A DNA stretch of 15,870 nt from an uncultured Collinsella sp. (GTDB lineage: Bacteria; Actinomycetota; Coriobacteriia; Coriobacteriales; Coriobacteriaceae): the NCBI GenBank assembly GCA_958431945.1, contig CAUASQ010000024.1, positions 1 through 15,870 on the forward strand. The letters are read 5' to 3'. This document shows positions 5,722 to 11,944 of the stretch, piece by piece. Each line of letters starts with the position of its first letter. Position 1 is the first letter of the stretch. The translations under genes and the position numbers were made by a program. Below the pieces are notes generated by a model. The model did no database searches and had not been told where the DNA came from. It was given only the letters and a program-made list of their open reading frames with translations.

Positions 5722-7122
5722 ATGGCACAGTATCAGCTGCCCAACGACTTCTTCTTTGGCGCTGCTATGTCCGGCCCGCAGACTGAGGGTCAGTGGAACC
5801 AGGGCGGCAAGCTCGAGAACCTGTGGGACACCTGGTCCATCCAGGATCTGGGCTCGTTCTACAACTGCGTTGGCTCTTACGCCGGCAATGACTTTATGGC
5901 CAAGTACCAGGAAGACCTTCGCATTTTGAAGGACTTGGGCCTGGATACCTATCGCACTTCCATCCAGTGGAGCCGTCTGCTCGATGCCGACGGCAACCTC
6001 AACGAGGAAGGCGCCGCGTGGTATCACGAGTTGTTCCGCGCCTCTCGCGAAGCCGGCCTGGAGCCGTTTGTCAACTTGTACCACTTTGACATGCCCACCT
6101 ACCTTTTTAACCGTGGCGGCTGGGAGAGCCGTGAGGTTGTCGAGGCTTACGCACATTACGCCGACGTCGCCTTCCACGAGTTTGGCCAGGAGATCAAGTA
6201 CTGGTTCACCTTTAACGAGCCCATCGTCGAGCCCGAGCAGCGCTATCAGGAGGGCGTGTGGTTCCCACAGCTCCACGACTTTAGCCGCGCTCGCACCGTG
6301 CAGTATCACATCTCGCTGGCACATGCGCTGGCCGTGGCCAACTACCGTCGCGCCTATGACGAGGGCGCCGTTCGCAGCGATGCCAAGATCGGCATGATCA
6401 ACTGCTTTACCCCGGTCTACACCAAGGAGAACCCCAGCGAGGCGGACCTCGAGGCCGTGCGTATGACCAGCGGCATCAACAACCGCTGGTGGCTCGACCT
6501 CATTACCAAGGGCGAGCTTCCCGCCGACGTGCTCGACAGCCTGGCCGAGGGCGGCGTTAAGCTTCCGTTCCGTGCCGGCGACCAAGAGATTCTTAAGCAG
6601 GGTGTTGTCGACTGGCTCGGTTGCAACTACTACCACCCCACGCGCGTTCAGGCGCCGGCGAGCAAGATCGACCAGTACGGTCTGCCGCACTTTGCCGACG
6701 AGTACGTGTGGCCCGACGCCGTTATGAACGAGAGCCGCGGCTGGGAGATCTACCCGCAGGGCCTCTACGACTTTGGCATGGACTGCGCTAAGAACTACCC
6801 CGATCTTGAGTGGTTCGTTTCCGAGAACGGCATCGGCATCATGGACGAATACAAGAACCGAGACGCCGAAGGAACCATCCAGGATGACTACCGCGTCGAC
6901 TTTGTACGCCAGCACCTGGAGTGGGTTGCCAAGGCAATTGCCGAGGGCGCCAAGTGCCGTGGATACCATTATTGGGCCGTCATCGATAACTGGTCTTGGG
7001 CGAATGCCTTTAAGAACCGTTACGGTTTTGTCGAGGTCGACCTTATGGACGGCTACAAGCGCCGCCTTAAGAAGTCGGCAGCTTGGCTCAAGCAGGTCGC
7101 CACGACTCACGTGGTTGATTAG
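5722..7122 (+). CDS. glycoside hydrolase family 1, likely 6-phospho-beta-glucosidase
   Basis: This 466-residue cytoplasmic retaining beta-glycosidase has the usual GH1 length. The acid/base glutamate is E166 in FTFNEP and the nucleophile is E368 in SENG; HFDMP at 121-125 replaces the common HWD-P. The phosphate-site region reads NWSWANAFKNRYGF (423-436). S425 and Y434 match the Ser and Tyr that bind the 6-phosphate in LacG/BglA-type enzymes, but the Lys expected just before the Arg is N432, with K431 next to it. Ser rather than Glu before the Trp still argues for a phosphorylated substrate, as do the PTS genes that follow. Start: ATG with GAGGA five bases upstream; the TTG one codon earlier is less likely. 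It is the first gene of the operon. Confidence 0.92.
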   Translation: MAQYQLPNDFFFGAAMSGPQTEGQWNQGGKLENLWDTWSIQDLGSFYNCVGSYAGNDFMAKYQEDLRILKDLGLDTYRTSIQWSRLLDADGNLNEEGAAWYHELFRASREAGLEPFVNLYHFDMPTYLFNRGGWESREVVEAYAHYADVAFHEFGQEIKYWFTFNEPIVEPEQRYQEGVWFPQLHDFSRARTVQYHISLAHALAVANYRRAYDEGAVRSDAKIGMINCFTPVYTKENPSEADLEAVRMTSGINNRWWLDLITKGELPADVLDSLAEGGVKLPFRAGDQEILKQGVVDWLGCNYYHPTRVQAPASKIDQYGLPHFADEYVWPDAVMNESRGWEIYPQGLYDFGMDCAKNYPDLEWFVSENGIGIMDEYKNRDAEGTIQDDYRVDFVRQHLEWVAKAIAEGAKCRGYHYWAVIDNWSWANAFKNRYGFVEVDLMDGYKRRLKKSAAWLKQVATTHVVD

Positions 7123-7127
7123 CGAAC

Positions 7128-7160
7128 GGGCGAACGCCCAGACCGCGCGCCGCTGCGCGC
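7128..7160 (+). other. two hairpins between GH1 and EIIC genes
   Basis: GGGC/GCCC (7128-7131 with 7136-7139) is followed by GCGCGC, loop CGCT, GCGCGC (7145-7160). There is no T-tract, so the operon probably continues. The 120-base gap holds no convincing gene; such hairpins may mark RNA processing or stabilise flanking mRNA. Confidence 0.4.
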
Positions 7161-7242
7161 AACACATGGCACATCTGGTGGCAGAGGGCGACAGACCACC
7201 GTGCGCATAGGAAAAGGCCGGATTTGAAAGTTAGGAGCAATC

Positions 7243-8595
7243 ATGGCCAGTGACAACGGAAAGAGCTTCCTCGACAAGTTTGCCGAGGTCTCTGCGAAGG
7301 TGGGAAACCAGGTTCACCTGCGTTCCCTGCGTGACGCCTTCGCGACCATCACGCCGCTCTATATCCTTGCGGGTATCGCGGTTCTTATTAACAACGTCGT
7401 GTTCCCTCTGTTCCCGCTCGATGCGGCGGGCCTTGCCAACCTTCAGACGTGGGGTTCGGCAATTACGCTGGGCACCCTCAACGTCTCTGCCATTATCTTG
7501 GCCGGATTGATTGGCTACAGCCTCGCTAAGAACAAGCGTTTCGATAACCCGCTCGCTTGCGTGGTCGTCGCTATCTCTGCTTTCGTCATCATGATGCCGC
7601 AGCAGATCACCGCCTCGCTTGCCGCCACGAGCCCGCTGCTCACCGACAAGATCACCTCCGCCGAGGTCACGGGCGCCCTTTCGACTGCCAACACCGGCAC
7701 CAACGGTCTGTTCTCGGCTATTATCATCGCCCTGCTTTCCGTCTCGCTCTTCATCAAGATTTCTGGCGTCGAGAAGCTCAAGGTTAAGCTGGGCGAGGGC
7801 GTGCCTCCCGCGGTCTCCAACTCCTTCAACGTCATGATCCCGATGCTGCTCAACCTCGCGATCTTCGCTCTTGCCGCAGCCCTGCTCGCCGTGTGCGCCG
7901 GCACCGATCTGTGCACCATCATCTCCACGTGCATCTCCAACCCGCTCAAGAGCATCATGAACGCCGGTCCGTGGGCTGTTATCCTCATCTACACCCTTGC
8001 TAACCTGCTGTTCTGCGTCGGTATTCACCAGTCCACCATCTCTGGCGCTACCGTCGAGCCGATCCTGACCATGCTCATCGTCGACAACATGGCTACCTTT
8101 GCCGCCGGTGGCACCATCCAGCCCGATCACTACATGAACATGCAGATCGTTAACAGCTTCGCCCTCATCGGCGGCTCGGGCTGCACCCTCATGCTTCTGC
8201 TCGACACGCTCCTGTTCTCTAAGAACAAGACTTCCAAGACCGTTGCCAAGATGGCTATCGTTCCTGGCCTGTTTAACATCAACGAGCCGGTCATCTACGG
8301 TTACCCCGTCGTGTACAACCTGCCGCTCATGATTCCGTTCGTGCTTCTTCCCGACCTGTTCATCGGCATCACCTATGGCCTGACCTGCGCGGGCATCATC
8401 AGTCCCTGCATCGCCCAGGTGCCTTGGACCATGCCTCCCGTCATTAACGCCCTGCTTGCCACGGGCTTTGACTGGCGCGCCGGCGTATGGCAGGCCCTCG
8501 AGCTTGTCATCGGCATGGCTGTCTACCTGCCCTTTATGAGGATCTCCGAGAAGGCCATCGCCAAGCAGGAGGCCCTTGCCGAGCAGAACGCTTAA
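7243..8595 (+). CDS. celB: PTS lactose/cellobiose-family EIIC permease
   Basis: This 450-residue inner-membrane sugar channel of the PTS takes in a beta-glucoside and presents it to EIIB for 6-phosphorylation. Many hydrophobic segments are spread from about residue 32 to 430 (for example 38-58, 76-93, 104-118, 157-172, 200-219, 243-261, 304-325, 362-380, 418-431). Substrate-site signatures are present: H262 in GIHQSTISG and E348 in NINEPVIYG. The length fits CelB/ChbC. AGGAG lies six bases before the ATG. EIIB and EIIA are separate genes downstream, giving a split three-component transporter. Cellobiose is the likely substrate from family and the GH1 neighbour; other beta-diglucosides are possible. 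Confidence 0.93.
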   Translation: MASDNGKSFLDKFAEVSAKVGNQVHLRSLRDAFATITPLYILAGIAVLINNVVFPLFPLDAAGLANLQTWGSAITLGTLNVSAIILAGLIGYSLAKNKRFDNPLACVVVAISAFVIMMPQQITASLAATSPLLTDKITSAEVTGALSTANTGTNGLFSAIIIALLSVSLFIKISGVEKLKVKLGEGVPPAVSNSFNVMIPMLLNLAIFALAAALLAVCAGTDLCTIISTCISNPLKSIMNAGPWAVILIYTLANLLFCVGIHQSTISGATVEPILTMLIVDNMATFAAGGTIQPDHYMNMQIVNSFALIGGSGCTLMLLLDTLLFSKNKTSKTVAKMAIVPGLFNINEPVIYGYPVVYNLPLMIPFVLLPDLFIGITYGLTCAGIISPCIAQVPWTMPPVINALLATGFDWRAGVWQALELVIGMAVYLPFMRISEKAIAKQEALAEQNA

Positions 8596-8624
8596 ACGGT
8601 TCGTTTTCCCTTTCATTGTTGCGG

Positions 8625-8679
8625 GCGCCGGTACGCGGTGCCGGTGCTCGCGGCTCCCCCTGCGTAAAGACGCAGGGGG
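8625..8679 (+). other. tandem hairpins between EIIC and EIIB
   Basis: Hairpin one pairs 8625-8634 with 8638-8647 (ten pairs, two of them G-T, GCG loop). Hairpin two pairs 8656-8665 with 8670-8679 (CCCCCTGCGT, perfect, AAAG loop). Neither has a T-tract. They fill most of an unusually large 153-base gap inside the operon and could act as a partial terminator or processing site. Confidence 0.55.
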
Positions 8680-8717
8680 TGGGTACAGTAGCCGCAAGGA
8701 ATAAAACCAGTTGTCGT

Positions 8718-8732
8718 CTGCGCGCCGCGCAG
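8718..8732 (+). other. small hairpin just upstream of the EIIB ribosome binding site
   Basis: CTGCGC (8718-8723), loop GCC, GCGCAG (8727-8732) ends a few bases before AAGGAGG at 8737-8743. It would leave the ribosome binding site open and may protect the 5' end of a processed EIIB-EIIA mRNA. Confidence 0.35.
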
Positions 8733-8748
8733 TTATAAGGAGGAAACC

Positions 8749-9051
8749 ATGAAGAAGATCATGCTTTGCTGCAATGCCGGCATGTCCACGAGCCTGCTGG
8801 TCCAGAAGATGCAGTCCGAGGTCGCAAACCGTGGTCTGGACATCGAGGTCGAGGCTCGTCCCATGAACGAGGCTCACGATCACCTGGACGAGTGCGATAT
8901 CTTGCTGCTCGGCCCGCAGATTGGCTACACCAAGGGCGATTTTGAGAAGGAGGCCGCTGGCCGCTTCCCGGTTGAGGTCATCAACATGGTCGACTACGGC
9001 CGCATGAACGCTGCTGGCATCATCGACCACTGCGTCAGCGTGATGGGCTAG
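8749..9051 (+). CDS. celA: PTS lactose/cellobiose-family EIIB
   Basis: This 100-residue soluble phosphocarrier takes phosphate from EIIA and passes it to the sugar bound by EIIC. The N-terminus has a beta strand ending in the P-loop CNAGMSTSLL; C8 is the phosphorylated cysteine and C7 beside it is an extra. Length matches ChbB/CelA proteins. AAGGAGG stands five bases before the ATG, a stronger site than that of EIIC. It is separated from EIIC by hairpins and sits directly before EIIA. Confidence 0.95.
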   Translation: MKKIMLCCNAGMSTSLLVQKMQSEVANRGLDIEVEARPMNEAHDHLDECDILLLGPQIGYTKGDFEKEAAGRFPVEVINMVDYGRMNAAGIIDHCVSVMG

Positions 9052-9060
9052 GTGCAGCGC

Positions 9061-9393
9061 ATGGAGGATATGAACGAGCTGCAGATGACCTGCTTCGAGA
9101 TCATCAGTTACGTTGGCACCGCCAAGAGCATGTACATCAATGCCGTGCAAAAGGCCAAGGAGGGCGATTTTGACGCCGCCGAGGAGCTTATCAAGCAGGG
9201 CGACGAGGCCTATAACGGTGGCCACGATGTTCACATGGGGCTTCTGAAGAAGGAGGCCAACGGCGAGCGTAACGGTGAGGCTCCGTTGATTCTGCTGCAT
9301 GCCGAGGACCAGATGGCCGGTACCGAGACCATGCGCGTCATGGCGACGGAGCTCATCGAGGTTCACAAGCAGTTGCAGGCACTTAAGGCCTAG
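9061..9393 (+). CDS. celC: PTS lactose/cellobiose-family EIIA
   Basis: This all-helical cytoplasmic phosphocarrier of about 110 residues receives phosphate from HPr and gives it to EIIB; relatives are trimers. The phosphorylated histidine is H80 in LILLHAEDQ, and D83 would be the nearby metal-binding aspartate. Three starts are possible: GTG 9052, directly after the EIIB stop; ATG 9061; and ATG 9070, which has GGAGG only two bases upstream. ATG 9061 is a compromise and the first few residues are uncertain. It is the last PTS gene, followed by a terminator. Confidence 0.92.
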   Translation: MEDMNELQMTCFEIISYVGTAKSMYINAVQKAKEGDFDAAEELIKQGDEAYNGGHDVHMGLLKKEANGERNGEAPLILLHAEDQMAGTETMRVMATELIEVHKQLQALKA

Positions 9394-9453
9394 TCAGCGT
9401 TATCGCCGCGAAGGACCGTGCGGTCCGACAGACAACATAGTCCCTTTGACGGA

Positions 9454-9486
9454 CGCCGGGAGTCTCCGCCTCCCGGCGCCTTTATA
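9454..9486 (+). terminator. terminator of the GH1/PTS operon
   Basis: CGCCGGGAG (9454-9462) pairs perfectly with CTCCCGGCG (9470-9478) around a seven-base loop, followed by CCTTTATATTT. A smaller GGACC/GGTCC hairpin lies upstream at 9413-9426. It separates the PTS genes from the ROK kinase gene, although read-through is possible. Confidence 0.65.
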
Positions 9487-9539
9487 TTTGGGGAAGGTCC
9501 TGCGTGACCTTTTGAGCGGTCGTTTGCGTTTTCACAGAT

Positions 9540-9585
9540 AAAACCTGCCAAAACAAACCTGTCCCTTTTTGGCAGGTTTTTGCCT
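9540..9585. repeat. hairpin repeat, family 2 (copy 2), terminator-like
   Basis: AAAACCTGCCAAAA (9540-9553) pairs perfectly with 9567-9580 around CAAACCTGTCCCT, and a T-run extends past the stem. The minus strand carries the same GGGACAGG-TTTGTTTTGGCAGG theme as the leader repeat at 5600-5685. It could end transcription in both directions. It lies between the operon terminator and the kinase gene. Confidence 0.65.
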
Positions 9586-9634
9586 TGGGAGCGGTACCAT
9601 ACAGGCAATGTTTAAACGAGAAAGGCGGGCTCCC

Positions 9635-10588
9635 ATGGAACCTAAGCAGTATTACATCGGCATCGACGTCGGCGGCACTTCGGTTAAGGAGGGCCTGTTC
9701 GACGAGGACGGTAACCTGCTGGCCAAGGCCAGCGTGCCCACGCCGCCTATCGTTGACGCCGCGGGCTTTGCCGCGGTGACCGAGGCTATCGACCAGGTGG
9801 TCGCCAAGGCCCAGATTCCGCGCGCCTTTGTGGCGGGTATTGGCCTGGCCGTTCCGTGCCCCATCCCGGCATCGGGCGATGCCAAGGTCAAGGCCAACAT
9901 TGCCATTAACCTGCCCGAGCTAAGAGTCGCCATTCAGGAGCACTGCCCCGACGCGGTTGTTAAATACGAGAACGATGCCAATGCCGCTGCCATGGGCGAG
10001 GCCTGGCTCGGCTCTGCCAAGGGCGTACAGAACGTGGTGATGGTCACCATTGGTACCGGCGTGGGTGGCGGCGTTATCGTCAACGGCGACGTGGTGTCGG
10101 GCGTTGTGGGTGCCGGCGGCGAGATTGGCCACATGTGCCTGAACCCGGCTGAGGAGCGCACCTGCGGCTGTGGCGGCCATGGCCATCTGGAGCAGTATTC
10201 CAGCGCCACCGGCGTGGTGAGTAACTACCTTGCCGAGTGCAAGAAGGCGGGCGTCGAGCCCATCGAGCTCACCGGGCCTTCTGATTCCAAGGACGTGTTC
10301 CAGGCCTGCCGCGAGGGTGACAAGCTCGCGCTGGCAGCTGCCGATACCATGGCCGACTATCTCGGCCGCGCCCTGGCGCTTATTGCCAACGTGGTCGATC
10401 CCGAGATGTTCCTGATCGGCGGCGGTGCTTCCGCTTCGGCCGATGTCTACCTCGACAAGGTCCGCGAGCACTTTAAGCAGTACGCGCTCTCCGCCTCGCG
10501 CGAGACGCCCATTAAGGTCGCTTCGCTCGGCAACGACGCCGGCATCATCGGTGCCGCTTACGTAGCCCTGCGCGCCGCCGGCAAATAG
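9635..10588 (+). CDS. ROK-family sugar kinase, likely glucokinase
   Basis: This 317-residue cytoplasmic kinase transfers phosphate from ATP to a hexose. The ATP-binding start is DVGGTSVKEG (11-20), the catalytic base is D114 in ENDANAA, and a second glycine-rich phosphate loop is IGTGVGGG (139-146). The ROK zinc site is H166 (GHM) and CGCGGHGHLE: C177 and C179 are present but the third cysteine of the usual CxCGxxGCxE is H184. The PG of the inner ROK motif reads PC (74-75). Start: ATG 9635, with AAAGGCGGG upstream; ATG 9608 has no ribosome binding site. Its place behind a 6-phospho-beta-glucosidase suggests phosphorylation of freed glucose. N-acetylhexosamine or fructose kinase activity cannot be excluded. 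Confidence 0.9.
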   Translation: MEPKQYYIGIDVGGTSVKEGLFDEDGNLLAKASVPTPPIVDAAGFAAVTEAIDQVVAKAQIPRAFVAGIGLAVPCPIPASGDAKVKANIAINLPELRVAIQEHCPDAVVKYENDANAAAMGEAWLGSAKGVQNVVMVTIGTGVGGGVIVNGDVVSGVVGAGGEIGHMCLNPAEERTCGCGGHGHLEQYSSATGVVSNYLAECKKAGVEPIELTGPSDSKDVFQACREGDKLALAAADTMADYLGRALALIANVVDPEMFLIGGGASASADVYLDKVREHFKQYALSASRETPIKVASLGNDAGIIGAAYVALRAAGK

Positions 10589-10589
10589 C

Positions 10590-10640
10590 TGGTGCAAGGG
10601 GGCCAGGTTACTTTGCACCAACATGGTGCAAAAGGGACAG
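10590..10640. repeat. short hairpin repeat, family 1 (copy 2, compound)
   Basis: TGGTGCAA (10590-10597) and TTGCACCA (10613-10620) form a hairpin whose reverse complement matches the repeat at 186-218, including the AGTAACCTG middle. TTGCACCA also pairs with a third arm, TGGTGCAA (10624-10631), loop ACA, so two hairpins compete. AGGGACAG follows. The element starts directly after the kinase stop codon and may serve as its weak terminator. Confidence 0.7.
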
Positions 10641-10754
10641 CCTTGGCCTCCATGCCTGCCCCAAAATATGCCGTAGCCCTTCCGTCTGCGAAGGCTCGGC
10701 ATCGGCGTGCTACCATAGCTACGTCCAAGTACACATATCAAGTGGAGGATATCC

Positions 10755-11678
10755 ATGGCAAACGTTCTTGTCTTTGGTCACCAGAACCCCGATAACGACG
10801 CCATCATGAGCGCCGTCGTCCTGTCCCAGCTGCTCAACCAGGTTGAATATGCCGGCAACACCTACGAGGCCTGCGCCCTTGGTCAGCTTCCGGCCGAGTC
10901 CGCCAAGCTGCTCGCCGACGCCGGCATCGCCGAGCCCCGCGTGATCGAGTCCGTCGAGGCCGGTCAGCTCGTCGTCCTCACCGACCACAACGAGTCCGCC
11001 CAGTCCGTCGCCGGCCTTAAGGACGCCACGGTCTTTGGCGTTGTCGATCATCACCGCATCGGCGACTTCGAGACCGCCGGCCCGCTGCACTACATCTGCC
11101 TGCCCTGGGGCTCCAGCTGCACCATCGTCACCAAGCTCGCCGACGTGCTCGGCGTTGAGCTTTCCGACGTCCAGGCCAAGCTGCTGCTCTCGGCCATGAT
11201 GACCGACACGCTCATGCTCAAGAGCCCCACCACCACCGATGTCGACCGCGCCGTCGCCGCCAAGCTCGGCGAGCAGGTGGGCGTCGACCCGGTCAAGTTT
11301 GGCATGGAGGTCTTCCTCACCCGTCCGTCCGGCTCCTTCACCGCAGCCGAGATGGTCGGCAACGACATCAAGATGTTCGAGCCCGCTGGCAAGAAGCTGC
11401 TCATCGGCCAGTACGAGACCGTCGACAAGACCCGCGCACTCGGCATGATCGACGAGATCCGCGAGGCCATGCGCGCCTACGCCGCCGAGAAGGGTGCCGA
11501 CGGTATTGTCCTGTGCATCACCGACATCATGGAGGAGGGCTCGCAGGTCCTGCTCGAGGGCGAGACCGAGGCCGCTCAGAAGGGCCTGGGCATTGCCGAT
11601 GAGCACGACGGCGTCTGGATGCCGGGCGTCCTCTCCCGTAAGAAGCAGGTCGCTGCCCCCATCATGGCTGCCTGCTAG
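10755..11678 (+). CDS. ppaC: manganese-dependent inorganic pyrophosphatase (family II, DHH)
   Basis: This 307-residue cytoplasmic enzyme hydrolyses pyrophosphate to two phosphates. It has the DHH-superfamily metal site: H9, D13 and D15 in GHQNPDNDAI, D77 in TDHN, the DHH box D98-H99-H100 and D151 in MTDTLML. The C-terminal substrate motif SRKKQ (294-298) is present. Length equals that of the simple CBS-free form of Bacillus and streptococci, so no nucleotide-regulated insert is present. GGAGG lies eight bases before the ATG. A TACCAT at 10711-10716 could be its -10 without a clear -35. It is followed by a strong terminator and is probably transcribed alone. Confidence 0.97.
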   Translation: MANVLVFGHQNPDNDAIMSAVVLSQLLNQVEYAGNTYEACALGQLPAESAKLLADAGIAEPRVIESVEAGQLVVLTDHNESAQSVAGLKDATVFGVVDHHRIGDFETAGPLHYICLPWGSSCTIVTKLADVLGVELSDVQAKLLLSAMMTDTLMLKSPTTTDVDRAVAAKLGEQVGVDPVKFGMEVFLTRPSGSFTAAEMVGNDIKMFEPAGKKLLIGQYETVDKTRALGMIDEIREAMRAYAAEKGADGIVLCITDIMEEGSQVLLEGETEAAQKGLGIADEHDGVWMPGVLSRKKQVAAPIMAAC

Positions 11679-11698
11679 GTTTAGTTGACCAAACGCCA

Positions 11699-11737
11699 CG
11701 ACCGGATCGCGGACGCCCCGCGCTCCGGTCGTTTTTT
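11699..11737 (+). terminator. strong rho-independent terminator of ppaC
   Basis: Positions 11699-11712 pair with 11718-11731 (13 pairs, one T-C mismatch) around ACGCC, followed by six T at 11732-11737. Confidence 0.9.
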
Positions 11738-11764
11738 GTGCACGGCGCCGCGTCGTCTCTTGGA

Positions 11765-11829
11765 CAGGCGTGCCCGTGCCGTTGAGCAAATAATGTTCAA
11801 CCTGTGGTTCCGCTTTTCGGCCACGCCTG
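11765..11829 (+). other. possible folded region upstream of nhaA
   Basis: CAGGCGTG (11765-11772) pairs perfectly with CACGCCTG (11822-11829). Enclosed are a hairpin GTTGAGC/GTTCAAC (11781-11787 with 11795-11801, one G-T) and a small CCG/CGG hairpin (11810-11820). The layout resembles a multi-branch RNA, but no promoter upstream of it is evident, so it may not be transcribed. Confidence 0.3.
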
Positions 11830-11876
11830 CGTGCTCGTCGTGCAGGGTAGGCTAGATGCAAGCGTAATACGTTAGA

Positions 11877-11911
11877 GCGCGGCGCCGCCACTTGGGCGGG
11901 CCGTGCTTTTT
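11877..11911 (+). promoter_or_regulatory. terminator-like hairpin in the nhaA leader (possible attenuator)
   Basis: GCGCGG (11877-11882) pairs with CCGTGC (11901-11906) and CCGCC (11885-11889) with GGCGG (11895-11899), then TTTTT at 11907-11911: a complete intrinsic-terminator layout. It stands about 20 bases before the nhaA ribosome binding site, and ppaC already has its own terminator at 11699. A weak -10-like TAGGCT or TAATAC lies just upstream. A second small hairpin, ACGGG/CCCGT (about 11915-11930), directly precedes AAAGGAG. Confidence 0.5.
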
Positions 11912-11944
11912 AAGACGGGAGCCATCCCGTGAAAGGAGCCGCCC

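Noticed and set aside
5548..7167. 539-codon minus-strand frame over the GH1 gene
   Set aside because: Shadow frame; the GH1 catalytic motifs TFNEP and SENG are on the plus strand.
7166..7210. 14-codon leader peptide (MAHLVAEGDRPPCA) upstream of EIIC
   Set aside because: No ribosome binding site and no run of regulatory codons; probably chance.
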